A stretch of 64,000 nucleotides of DNA from Chloroflexota bacterium. Lineage in GTDB: Bacteria > Chloroflexota > Anaerolineae > B4-G1 > SLSP01. The stretch covers positions 39,928-103,927 of the forward strand of contig JAIOAX010000016.1 of assembly GCA_019873645.1 (NCBI GenBank), given 5' to 3'. Below, piece after piece: positions 34,502-42,089 of the stretch; positions within the stretch are counted from its first letter, which is position 1, and every line of letters begins with the position of its first letter. The notes beneath the pieces were generated by a model. The model was not told the origin of the DNA. It ran no database searches and worked only from the letters and a program-made list of their open reading frames with translations. Made by a program: the position numbers and the translations under genes.

Positions 34502-35800
34502 ATGGCTACACAAACGTTTGAAATCACGGAAAAGGCCCAGCTCACCATCGTTGAATGTCTGGGGAACCTCACGCTCAAGGGGGATGATACAAAGGTCGTC
34601 ACCATCAAGACGGCCGGCGAACCCGCCGAACTCAGCGTAAGCCAGGAAGGCGACCGGTTGACCGTCCGTGCGCGGACCGATTGCCAGATCGTGTGTCCCC
34701 CCGATGCTGTGGTGCACATCGAGACCGTCCGCGGCGATCTCAAGGTGCGCGATCTGCACGGCGATCTCACCGTCACCAGTGTCAGCGGTGACGCTTCGTT
34801 GCGCGAAGTCGGCCCTACGACCATCCAGAGCGTCGCGGGTGACCTGCGCGCGCGAAACGTCAGCGGCAACCTCAGTGTGCAATCTGTCGCCGGCGATGCG
34901 CGCATTGACGTCGTCTCCGGCGAGACGACTCTCGCCAGCGTCGGCAGTGACCTCAAGGCCGAAGGGTTGAGCCAGGGATTAACTGCCAGGAGCGTCGGCT
35001 CCGATGTGCGCCTGGAACCGCCCTTCACGGCGGGTATGGAGTACACCGTGCGCGCGGGCAGCGATCTCGTCATCCGCCTGCCCGAAGAGGCTAACGTGCG
35101 CTTTGAACTGCGGGCCGGCGGCGGCGTGCGCACCACTATCGCCGATCTGGAACTGCATCAGGAAGGTGGTATGTTCACCGGCGTGCTAGGCGAGGGCGAA
35201 GCTCTCATCGAAGCGCAGGTTGGCGGGCGGGTACTTATCAAGCGCTACGGCGTTGAAGGCGATTATGACCAGGACTTCGACTTCGATTTCAACATTGACC
35301 TCAGCTTCCTCGATGCCCTGAACGACCTCGGCCCGATGATCGAAGCGCGCGTCGCTCAGGCGATGGCCGGATTGGAAGCCGGTTTGCAAGAGGGCCTGCG
35401 CTACATTGATGGCGACCGCATCCGCATGCACATCGAGCGCGCTGCTGAACACGCGCAACGTGCCGCCGAACGGGTCGCCGAAGAGGCACGGCGAGCTGCT
35501 GAACGCGAGGCCGAGCATGCCCGTCGTGTTGCCGAGCGTGAGGCCGAACGCGCCCGTATGCGCGCCGAACATGCCGAGCGTCGCTGGCAGCGCGCCAGCG
35601 GGTATCCTACCCCGCCGACTCCGCCCACGCCGCCGATGCCGCCGACGTCACCAACACCGCCCACGCCGCCCGAAGCGCCGGCCGTGCCTGCTCCCACAGC
35701 CGATGAGTTGCGCGAGGAACGCTTACACGTCTTGCGGATGGTTCAGGAAGGCACGCTGACGCCCGAAGACGCCGCCAAACTTCTTGCCGCCCTGCACTAG
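34502..35800 (+). CDS. DUF4097-like beta-repeat protein with coiled coil and SHOCT-like end
   Basis: The 432-residue protein starts with short beta repeats (DLTVTSVSGDASL-like, about 65-165), as in DUF4097/adhesin-like proteins. An acidic stretch (DYDQDFDFDFNIDLSF), a long Ala/Glu/Arg coiled coil (about 300-365), a Pro/Thr repeat (PTPPTPPTPPMPP) and a final LRMVQEGTLTPEDAAKLLAAL helix pair follow. There is no signal peptide. The architecture recalls YvlB/LiaX-type stress proteins; function unknown. It is in an operon with the DUF2089 gene. Confidence 0.8.
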   Translation: MATQTFEITEKAQLTIVECLGNLTLKGDDTKVVTIKTAGEPAELSVSQEGDRLTVRARTDCQIVCPPDAVVHIETVRGDLKVRDLHGDLTVTSVSGDASLREVGPTTIQSVAGDLRARNVSGNLSVQSVAGDARIDVVSGETTLASVGSDLKAEGLSQGLTARSVGSDVRLEPPFTAGMEYTVRAGSDLVIRLPEEANVRFELRAGGGVRTTIADLELHQEGGMFTGVLGEGEALIEAQVGGRVLIKRYGVEGDYDQDFDFDFNIDLSFLDALNDLGPMIEARVAQAMAGLEAGLQEGLRYIDGDRIRMHIERAAEHAQRAAERVAEEARRAAEREAEHARRVAEREAERARMRAEHAERRWQRASGYPTPPTPPTPPMPPTSPTPPTPPEAPAVPAPTADELREERLHVLRMVQEGTLTPEDAAKLLAALH

Positions 35801-35835
35801 CGCGGGCTACTCGCCGGCGGTTGGGGAAAACTTTG

Positions 35836-35935
35836 TCAACGGGAAAACTTTGTCAACGGATTAAACGGATTTTAACGGATTTTCGACTTGTGCTACCCAA
35901 AACATTCTAACGTTCACACGTTTGAACGTTCCAAC
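35836..35935. repeat. AACGGATTTAACGG and AACGTTC repeats between genes
   Basis: The stretch has TTTGTCAACGGATTAAACGG plus ATTTTAACGGATTT, then ACGTTCACACGTTTGAACGTTC. Similar words lie at 39608-39640 and 55455-55475, and AACGTTC words also at 30362-30390. Confidence 0.65.
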
Positions 35936-35956
35936 ACTCTTCCAGAGGAGGTCAGT

Positions 35957-36154
35957 ATGGAAAACCTGGGACTGAACATAGACATCTTACAAAAAATAGC
36001 GATGTTACAACACCAAGACGCGCTCAAACAGGCGGAAACGCAACGCTTGCTGCGCAGTGTGCAGGCCGGGCAACCATACCTTTCCGACCTCACACACCGT
36101 CAGCCCAAACGCCGCTGGCAATGGTTCAAGCAGCGTACTGTACAGACAGCGTAA
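35957..36154 (+). CDS. Small protein of unknown function (65 residues)
   Basis: The ATG follows AGAGGAGGTCAGT. The 65-residue protein starts MENLGLNIDILQKIAMLQ, has a helical middle rich in Gln and Ala and a basic end (PKRRWQWFKQR). No family is recognised. A hairpin follows at 36174, so it is probably a monocistronic gene or the end of the DUF2089 operon. Confidence 0.65.
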   Translation: MENLGLNIDILQKIAMLQHQDALKQAETQRLLRSVQAGQPYLSDLTHRQPKRRWQWFKQRTVQTA

Positions 36155-36173
36155 TCAGCACTCCCTCTATACC

Positions 36174-36202
36174 GAACACCCCGGGAACCCTCCGGGGTGT
36201 TC
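36174..36202 (+). terminator. Hairpin after the 65-residue gene
   Basis: GAACACCCCGG and CCGGGGTGTTC pair perfectly around a 7-base loop, 20 bases after the stop. There is no T-run. Confidence 0.6.
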
Positions 36203-36232
36203 GTGTGTAACCCTCCATTTGCACACCAGGGT

Positions 36233-36240
36233 TGTATAAT
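36233..36240 (+). promoter_or_regulatory. Extended -10 box before the UvrA-like gene
   Basis: TGTATAAT, an extended -10 element, lies about 100 bases before the ATG at 36338. No good -35 box is seen at 16-18 bases. Confidence 0.45.
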
Positions 36241-36319
36241 GACAGTAGATAGTAAACGGTAGACAGTAGACAGGGTTTTTGCCCCAACCCCGTCTACCGT
36301 CTACGGTCTACTGTCTACC
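36240..36319. repeat. GTAGACAGTAGAC palindromic repeat
   Basis: GGTAGACAGTAGACAGG faces CCGTCTACCGTCTAC and TCTACTGTCTACC across a short loop. It lies in the leader of the UvrA-like gene and could fold into a long hairpin in the message. Confidence 0.8.
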
Positions 36320-36337
36320 AACATTACGGAGGAGACA

Positions 36338-38866
36338 ATGCACAACACAATTACGATCAAAGGCGCGCGGCTGCACAACTTGAAAAATGTCACGGTGAGC
36401 ATTCCCAAGAACCAACTGGTGGTGCTGACCGGGCTTTCCGGCTCCGGCAAATCCACGCTGGCGTTCGACATTCTGTACCAGGAAGGACAACGGCAGTATA
36501 TGGAGTCGCTGGGGATGGTGGAATATTTTAGCAAGCCGCCAATGGACGGCATCACGGGATTGTCGCCGTCTATCAGCGTGGAACAGCGCAACACCAACCG
36601 CAGTCCACGCTCCACCGTCGGCACCGTCACCGAAGTCTATACCTACCTGCGTGTGCTCTTTGCGCGCATGGGACGCCGCCCCTGTCCGCACTGCGGCAAG
36701 GAGGTACCGCCATCTACCTCCGAGGGGTGGGAAAATGAGGCGAACGGAGGGCTGGAAGACGCCGGCGACACACTCGACCTGAGCGAGACCTATCCTTGCC
36801 CGCACTGTGGCGCACCTGTGCCGGAACTCGGCATGGCGCACTTCTCCTTCAACAAACCGGCCGGCGCGTGTCCCATGTGTACCGGCTTGGGGACGGTGCG
36901 CCGGCCCGATCTGAGCCAATTGCTCGATCCACAACGCAGCGTCGTCGAAGGCGGTGTGTTGATCTGGAACAAAGCGCAAGCACAGTATTATGGACAAACG
37001 CTGCAAAACGCCGGGCGTTACTACGGCTTTGACTTCGACCTGCACGCGCCCATCGCAACACTCGGCGCGGTGCAACGTGATTTATTGCTCTACGGAACCT
37101 ACGGTGAAGCGTTCCGACAGCACTTCCCCGACATCAAGCCGCCGATGACCGTAGGTCAGGGCAACTTCGAGGGCCTCGTCACCGGCCTGCTGCGCCGCTA
37201 CGCCGACCATGCACGCACTCCTGAAAGCCGCGACGATCTGGAGCATTTCTTCATTACCCAGACTTGCCCGGATTGTGCGGGCGACCGGCTGCGCCCCGAA
37301 AGTCGCGCCGTCAAGGTTGCCGGGCAGACCATTCTCGACCTCTCGCGGCTCCCGCTCACCGGGCTGGCGACGTGGCTGGAACACCTGCCTGCCCTCGTAA
37401 CGCCGGAAGAACAGCCCATCATCACGCCGCTCCTCGATGACCTGCGCGCGCGTGTGCGCCGTCTGATTGACGTGGGCGCGGGCTACCTCACGCTCCTGCG
37501 CGCTTCCCCCACGCTCTCCGCAGGTGAAGCGCAACGGCTGCGGCTGGCCTCGCTGCTCGGCTCCGGGCTGACCGGCGTGCTCTACGTCCTCGACGAACCG
37601 ACCATCGGCCTGCACCAGCGCGACACGCACCGCCTGATCCGCGTGCTGCGCCAACTGCGCGATCTGGGTAACACCGTCCTGGTCATCGAGCACGACCTGG
37701 ATATGGTGCGCGCTGCCGATTACGTGATTGATATGGGGCCGGGCGCCGGGAAATTCGGTGGGGAAATCGTTGCCGCAGGGACGCCGGACGAAATAGCGGC
37801 GGCCGACACGGCGACCGGACGCTGGCTCTCCGGGCGTGAGATGCTTCCCGCACGGACGCGGCGGCGCGGGAACGGCAAACAGCTCGTCATCCACGGCGCG
37901 CGCGAGCACAACCTCAAGAACATCACCGTCGCGCTGCCGCTCGGCCTGCTCATCGCCGTAACGGGCGTCTCCGGTTCCGGCAAGTCATCGCTGCTGTTCG
38001 ACATTCTCGACCGCGCCGCGCGTCAACGCTTCTACGGCGCGGGCGACCCGCCGGGCGAACACCTCGGCATCAGCGGCTGGGAACACCTGGACAAAGTCAT
38101 CACCCTGGATCAGTCGGCCATCGGGCGCACTACGCGCTCTAACGCGGCGACGTACACCGACAGCTTCACCCCCATCCGCCAGACCTTCGCCGAGACGGCG
38201 GAGGCGCAAGCGCGCGGGCTGACGGCGGCGCATTTCTCGTTCAACACGCCGGGCGGCCGCTGCGAGCGCTGCCAGGGTGCAGGGACATTGACGGTCAACA
38301 TGCACTTTCTCCCCGATGTGGAGGTGCGTTGTCCGGCATGCCACGGCAGACGCTTCAAACGCGAGGTGCTGGACGTGACCTATCGCGGCTACACGATCAG
38401 TGATGTGCTGGAGATGTCCATCGCCGAGGCCGCCGAGTTATTCGCCGACGTCCCGGCAGCCTACAGCCGCCTCGCGCTGATGACGGACGTGGGGCTGGGC
38501 TACCTCAAACTCGGCCAGCCGGCGACGACGCTGAGTGGCGGGGAAGCGCAGCGCGTCAAGCTGGCGAAGGAGTTGAGCCGCAAAGCCACCGGGTGCACGC
38601 TCTACCTGCTCGACGAACCGACCACCGGTCTGCACGCAGCGGACGTGGCGCAGTTGCTCAAAGTGCTGCACGGGCTGGTAGATGTGGGGAACACCGTCGT
38701 CGTCATCGAGCACAACCTGGATGTGATCCGCGACGCCGACTGGGTCATTGACCTGGGGCCGGAAGGCGGCGACGCGGGCGGCTACATCATCGCTGCGGGG
38801 ACGCCGGAGGATGTGGCGCGCGTGGCGGAAAGTTACACGGGGCAGTTTTTGCGGGCGATGCTGTAG
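36338..38866 (+). CDS. UvrA-like (class II) excinuclease ATPase
   Basis: The 842-residue protein has the tandem ABC ATPase layout of UvrA: Walker A GLSGSGKST near 31, zinc module CPHCG/CPHCGAP/CPMC near 111-175, signature LSAGEAQRLRLASLL near 390, second Walker A GVSGSGKSS near 546, zinc module CERCQGAG/CPACHGRRF and signature LSGGEAQRVKLAKEL near 730. It is about 100 residues shorter than housekeeping UvrA, as in UvrA2/drug-resistance relatives that lack part of the UvrB-binding region. So it may protect from DNA-binding drugs or assist repair rather than replace UvrA (inference). Confidence 0.88.
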   Translation: MHNTITIKGARLHNLKNVTVSIPKNQLVVLTGLSGSGKSTLAFDILYQEGQRQYMESLGMVEYFSKPPMDGITGLSPSISVEQRNTNRSPRSTVGTVTEVYTYLRVLFARMGRRPCPHCGKEVPPSTSEGWENEANGGLEDAGDTLDLSETYPCPHCGAPVPELGMAHFSFNKPAGACPMCTGLGTVRRPDLSQLLDPQRSVVEGGVLIWNKAQAQYYGQTLQNAGRYYGFDFDLHAPIATLGAVQRDLLLYGTYGEAFRQHFPDIKPPMTVGQGNFEGLVTGLLRRYADHARTPESRDDLEHFFITQTCPDCAGDRLRPESRAVKVAGQTILDLSRLPLTGLATWLEHLPALVTPEEQPIITPLLDDLRARVRRLIDVGAGYLTLLRASPTLSAGEAQRLRLASLLGSGLTGVLYVLDEPTIGLHQRDTHRLIRVLRQLRDLGNTVLVIEHDLDMVRAADYVIDMGPGAGKFGGEIVAAGTPDEIAAADTATGRWLSGREMLPARTRRRGNGKQLVIHGAREHNLKNITVALPLGLLIAVTGVSGSGKSSLLFDILDRAARQRFYGAGDPPGEHLGISGWEHLDKVITLDQSAIGRTTRSNAATYTDSFTPIRQTFAETAEAQARGLTAAHFSFNTPGGRCERCQGAGTLTVNMHFLPDVEVRCPACHGRRFKREVLDVTYRGYTISDVLEMSIAEAAELFADVPAAYSRLALMTDVGLGYLKLGQPATTLSGGEAQRVKLAKELSRKATGCTLYLLDEPTTGLHAADVAQLLKVLHGLVDVGNTVVVIEHNLDVIRDADWVIDLGPEGGDAGGYIIAAGTPEDVARVAESYTGQFLRAML

Positions 38867-38886
38867 GGCGAACCGGCCGCCCTACA

Positions 38887-39225
38887 TCAAACAACAGCCG
38901 TAGAACCAGACGGCTCAAGCCGCCGGAAACGTTTCGAGCGGGAGGTCCGCGATTGTGCCTCCTGCTCGAAGCGGATTGGCTTGCCAGTTACCTGACTGTA
39001 TAACACGTCGGGGCACAAATCTACACCATTGGGCCAGACTAACGTGCCGGCTTCTTCATCAACTTGCACTTGCTTGAAGAACTCCACATCTTCCAAAGGC
39101 GCAAACATTCCCCCGCGCCCGACCACCCGTTCTCGGAAGTCAAGCTCGCCCGTGACGCCATCCGTGAAGCCTAACTCCAGGCGATAATCGCCAAGATGGC
39201 GAACCTGTTTGACTCTGGGAAACAT
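38887..39225 (-). CDS. DUF2442 family protein
   Basis: The 112-residue protein matches DUF2442: VKQVRHLGDYRLELGFTDG, a GELDFRERV block and TLVWPNGVDLCPDVLY. The tail after residue 88 is basic and poorly conserved. The ATG follows GGAGGAACT. DUF2442 genes usually follow a DUF4160 gene, and what looks like a remnant of one lies just upstream. It may act as an antitoxin-like partner (inference). Confidence 0.88.
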   Translation of the reverse strand: MFPRVKQVRHLGDYRLELGFTDGVTGELDFRERVVGRGGMFAPLEDVEFFKQVQVDEEAGTLVWPNGVDLCPDVLYSQVTGKPIRFEQEAQSRTSRSKRFRRLEPSGSTAVV

Positions 39226-39233
39226 AGTTCCTC

Positions 39234-39281
39234 CTACTCCAACGGCTCGATCTGCACGACCGAGCGACTGACTTCGGGCAT
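39234..39281 (-). pseudogene. Possible DUF4160 remnant (15 codons)
   Basis: The short frame MPEVSRSVVQIEPLE has a start like DUF4160 (MPEISR-like) and an end like its C-terminus (IEPL-like). The middle of the usual 80-90 residue domain is missing, as if by internal deletion. It is preceded by GTGAGGAGC and ends 8 bases before the DUF2442 start codon. The match is short and by memory of the family. Confidence 0.35.
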
Positions 39282-39650
39282 ATCTATTATGCTCCTCACC
39301 TTTTGTCTCTATCATATCATAATCCGAGATCAGCAACAAGCAGGAAAATGGAGGTGGATGCATTTCAGGATGGGGGCAATTTATCAGCTACGGCAACTAG
39401 ACGCTGCTCAGGCCGGTCTCCAGACCGCGCCTGCGCAGCGTCTGATCCAGCAGTGGCACGGTCAGAGACCTGCCACAGCAAGATTTGCCCCGAAGTTGAA
39501 ATACGCTCAATGGCAGTTCCCACAGTCGCCTTGGAGCGTCTGGAATCTATGCTACAATCCCCGAAGATCACACCTGACAGGTCTCAGAAGACCTGTCAGG
39601 TGTACGAATCCGTTTCATCCGTTAAATCCGTTGACGTAAGGAGGGCAATT
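39282..39650. other. Repeat-filled gap before the GH130 gene
   Basis: No gene is supported. It holds TGCATTTCAGGATGGGGGCA (family B word), a hairpin AGACGCTGCTCAGG with CCTGCGCAGCGTCT at 39399-39446, a family H word at 39448-39481, a family D palindrome at 39571-39603 and ATCCGTTAAATCCGTTGAC words at 39617-39636. AGGAGGGCAATT at 39639-39650 is the ribosome site of the next gene. Confidence 0.7.
39571..39603. repeat. Palindromic CCTGACAGGTC repeat, family D copy 1
   Basis: CACCTGACAGGTCT, CAGA, AGACCTGTCAGGTG is a near-perfect palindrome. Other copies lie at 49574-49609, 49724-49761 and 51017-51060. Confidence 0.9.
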
Positions 39651-40535
39651 ATGTTACGCTTACACCGCGTCGGCGACAGGCCGATTATGACCCCGCGCCA
39701 GGATGTTCCCTGGGAAAAAAGCGCCGTCCTCAATGCGGCGGCGATCCACGACGGTGGGAAGTTCCACCTGCTGTACCGCGCCGTGGCCCACAATCCCGGC
39801 GATCCCAACCGCTCGTGCATCGGCTACGCCGTCAGCGACGACGGCATCCACTTTACGCGGCTGGACGAGCCGGTGCTCGCCTCCGATGTCGTCCCCGAAG
39901 AGGCGCAGGGCGTCGAAGACCCGCGCGTGACCAGGATCGGCGATACGTTCTACATGCTCTACACCGCCTATGACGGGAAACGTACTCAGGTCGCCCTGGC
40001 GACGTCCGCCGACCTCATCCACTGGCAGCGACAGGGCGTCGTGATCCCGGATACGCTGTTCGGCAACAATAAGGACGCTGCGCTCTTCCCGGAGAAGATC
40101 GGTGGACGCTACTGCATGCTACACCGGCCTGCTCCGAACATCTACCTGGCGTTCTCCGACGATCTGTTGCACTGGACGGATCACGTCTGCATTATGCAGC
40201 CGGAGTTCGAGTGGGAAGCAGAGAAGATCGGCGCGGGCGCGCAGCCGATCAAAACGGAGAAAGGCTGGCTGCTCATCTACCACGGCGTGGATAAGCAGCT
40301 GTGGTATCGTCTCGGCGTGGCGCTGCTCGACCTGGATGATCCTACCAAAGTCATCGCCCGCCAGCCGGAATGGATTTTGCAGCCGGAGGCCGAATGGGAG
40401 ATCGTCGGCGACGTGAACAACGTCGTCTTTACCTGCGGTGCAGTCCTGTTGGGACGCGAACTGTGGGTGTATTACGGCGCGGCAGATACCGTCATCGGAC
40501 TGGCGAAGGGCAAGCTGGATGATTTTGGATTTTAG
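39651..40535 (+). CDS. GH130-like glycoside phosphorylase/hydrolase
   Basis: The 294-residue protein is a five-bladed beta-propeller enzyme. Motifs such as GVEDPRVTRIGDTFYMLYTA and the later GAGAQPIKTEKGWLLIYHGV with YRLGVALLDLDDP are typical of GH130 (mannosyl-glucose and beta-1,2/1,4-mannooligosaccharide phosphorylases). It probably cleaves short mannosides in the cytoplasm. An oligosaccharide-type ABC transporter and a LacI repressor lie downstream, which fits a mannoside-use locus. AAGGAGGGCAATT precedes the ATG. Confidence 0.85.
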   Translation: MLRLHRVGDRPIMTPRQDVPWEKSAVLNAAAIHDGGKFHLLYRAVAHNPGDPNRSCIGYAVSDDGIHFTRLDEPVLASDVVPEEAQGVEDPRVTRIGDTFYMLYTAYDGKRTQVALATSADLIHWQRQGVVIPDTLFGNNKDAALFPEKIGGRYCMLHRPAPNIYLAFSDDLLHWTDHVCIMQPEFEWEAEKIGAGAQPIKTEKGWLLIYHGVDKQLWYRLGVALLDLDDPTKVIARQPEWILQPEAEWEIVGDVNNVVFTCGAVLLGRELWVYYGAADTVIGLAKGKLDDFGF

Positions 40536-40878
40536 ATTTGCAGATTTTGGATTTTGGGATTGAGTGCATTTCAGCTCGGGGTAAAAAGTCAGATAAACTT
40601 CTGAAATAATGCACTTAGATTGGTTATAAATCTCCCTCAGAACCCACAATGAGGCTAAGGGCTAACATTGCACTTTTGCGCCCCCACCCCCGGCCCCGCC
40701 CCCTTTGGGGCGGGGAGGTAAATAGGGGGGGGATTTTGGGCGGCTTCGCCGCCCAAAATCCCCCTTTGAGAAATCCCCCGCTCTCCCCGCGTGCGGGGAG
40801 AGCGGGGGCAGGGGGTGAGAGGGGAAAACTCAAAAAGACTGCTCCCGTCCTGAAATGCACCCCTTGGGATCAGGGTAC
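40536..40878. repeat. Composite dispersed repeat, family B copy 3
   Basis: No gene is supported. The stretch has GTGCATTTCAGCTCGGGGTA at its start, hairpin GGGATTTTGGGCGGC-TTCG-GCCGCCCAAAATCCC, TTTGAGAAATCCCCC, CTCCCCGCGTGCGGGGAGAG and CGTCCTGAAATGCACCCC at its end, so the outer words face each other. Open frames inside are low-complexity products of this repeat. Confidence 0.85.
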
Positions 40879-40906
40879 TTGTTACATAATCGCAGTGTGG
40901 TAAAAT
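40879..40906 (+). promoter_or_regulatory. Promoter of the 33-codon peptide gene
   Basis: TTGTTA (40879-40884) and TAAAAT (40901-40906) are 16 bases apart. The expected start is about 40 bases before the ATG at 40952. Confidence 0.6.
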
Positions 40907-40951
40907 AAAGGTAATCATGGGTAAATTGGAGAAAGGAGTGTACAGGTATTT

Positions 40952-41053
40952 ATGGAGAAGGAATACGAGGCCCCGTGCATCATCTACGAAGGCGACCTGG
41001 AAATCCAGGCCGGTAGCCCATTGGGCGTGATTAACGAGTTTGAAGACTTCTGA
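40952..41053 (+). CDS. Small peptide gene, lasso-precursor-like (33 residues)
   Basis: The ATG follows AAAGGAG by 13 bases. The 33-residue acidic peptide starts MEKEYEAPCIIYEGDLEIQ. Tyr5-x-x-Pro8-x-Ile10-x-x-x-Gly14 has the spacing of lasso-peptide leaders, and AGSPLG (20-25) with Glu29 could be a core. The usual Thr is Ala20 and the tail after Glu29 has only four residues. No lasso B or C gene lies in the window, so a modified-peptide role is only a guess. A promoter and strong terminator make it a stand-alone transcription unit. Confidence 0.6.
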   Translation: MEKEYEAPCIIYEGDLEIQAGSPLGVINEFEDF

Positions 41054-41073
41054 ACCTGCACAACTCCATACTT

Positions 41074-41116
41074 AACACACAGCCCCCGACATCGTCGGGG
41101 GCTGTGTGTTTTATTC
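41074..41116 (+). terminator. Rho-independent terminator of the peptide gene
   Basis: AACACACAGCCCCCGAC and GTCGGGGGCTGTGTGTT are perfect arms around an ATC loop, followed by TTATT. It also faces the end of the transporter gene on the other strand. Confidence 0.93.
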
Positions 41117-41135
41117 CGGTCGTGGGGCCTGTCCC

Positions 41136-42089
41136 CTAAGCGTACAAATAACACTTGACCAGCGTATCATCCACCAGAACATCGGTGGGCGCTTGCTCAA
41201 GACATTTGTTCATCACGCGGGGACACCGACCGGCAAACTTGCAGCCGGTGCGCAGATATTCCTGTTGTTCCAGTTCGGTCAAAGAGATTTTGGTGGCCCA
41301 ACGTTTTCGCGGGTCGGCCTCGGGGATGGATTCACGCAACAGTTGGGTATAAGGGTGTTTGGGCTCCATTAACACCTGCTCCACCGGCCCCATTTCAATG
41401 ATGTTGCCTCTGAACATAATCGCAATGCGCTCACTGACGTAATAAGCCGTCGCCAAATCGTGGGTGATGTAGAGCACACTGACCCCCAGTTCATCGCAAA
41501 GCTGCTTGAACAGGTTGACGATAGACATACGCAGAGAAGCGTCTACCATCGAAACCGGTTCGTCGGCGATGAGCAGCGTCGGGTTGGTCAACAGCGCCCT
41601 GGCGATAGAAATGCGCTGCAACTGCCCCCCGGAAAACTCATTCGGATATTTATCGGCAAATTCTTCGTAAGAAAGCCCCACCGACCTGAGCTTGCGGTCA
41701 ATCCAGTCAATCGCCTCTGCCCGGCTTTGTACCAGCTTATAATTGTGCAGCGTCTCGAAGAAATAACGATCCACCGTCCGCAGCGGATTAAATGTGCCAA
41801 AAGGGTCCTGAAAGATCGCCTGCGTCCTCTGCGTCAGCCACACCTTTTCGTGCCTGCCAGAGGGTTTGCCGTTATGGATGATGGTGCCTGACGTGGGTTC
41901 CTCAAACCCCATGATCATTTTCGCCGTCGTGGACTTCCCACAACCGCTCTCACCGGCCAGACAAAAGATTTCAGCCGGGCGAACGTGAAAGGACACCCGA
42001 TCCACCGCCGTAATTCTGACCCGCGACAAGAGGCTTCCGATGGTAAAAACTTTGGTCAGTTCAACAATGTCAAGCACCTTTTCTTCCAT
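41136..42089 (-). CDS. Dpp/Opp-type ABC transporter ATPase (F subunit)
   Basis: The 317-residue protein has Walker A GESGCGKSTTAK, signature FSGGQLQRISIARAL and Walker B LLIADEPVSMVDASLR, plus the C-terminal oligopeptide/dipeptide-binding ATPase extension with a Cys-rich end (GCKFAGRCPRVMNKC). It energises import with the D-type ATPase. The ATG at 42089 lies inside the end of the upstream gene, so the two are translationally coupled. Gene order is binding protein, two permeases, two ATPases. Confidence 0.93.
   Translation of the reverse strand: MEEKVLDIVELTKVFTIGSLLSRVRITAVDRVSFHVRPAEIFCLAGESGCGKSTTAKMIMGFEEPTSGTIIHNGKPSGRHEKVWLTQRTQAIFQDPFGTFNPLRTVDRYFFETLHNYKLVQSRAEAIDWIDRKLRSVGLSYEEFADKYPNEFSGGQLQRISIARALLTNPTLLIADEPVSMVDASLRMSIVNLFKQLCDELGVSVLYITHDLATAYYVSERIAIMFRGNIIEMGPVEQVLMEPKHPYTQLLRESIPEADPRKRWATKISLTELEQQEYLRTGCKFAGRCPRVMNKCLEQAPTDVLVDDTLVKCYLYA

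Noticed and set aside
40624-40918. Open frames with PLSPPAPALPARGE-type residues
   Set aside because: They are products of the family B repeat, found again at 33838-34032.
40952-41053. Complete lasso-peptide cluster
   Set aside because: No RRE, protease or cyclase gene is in the window; only the precursor-like peptide is seen.
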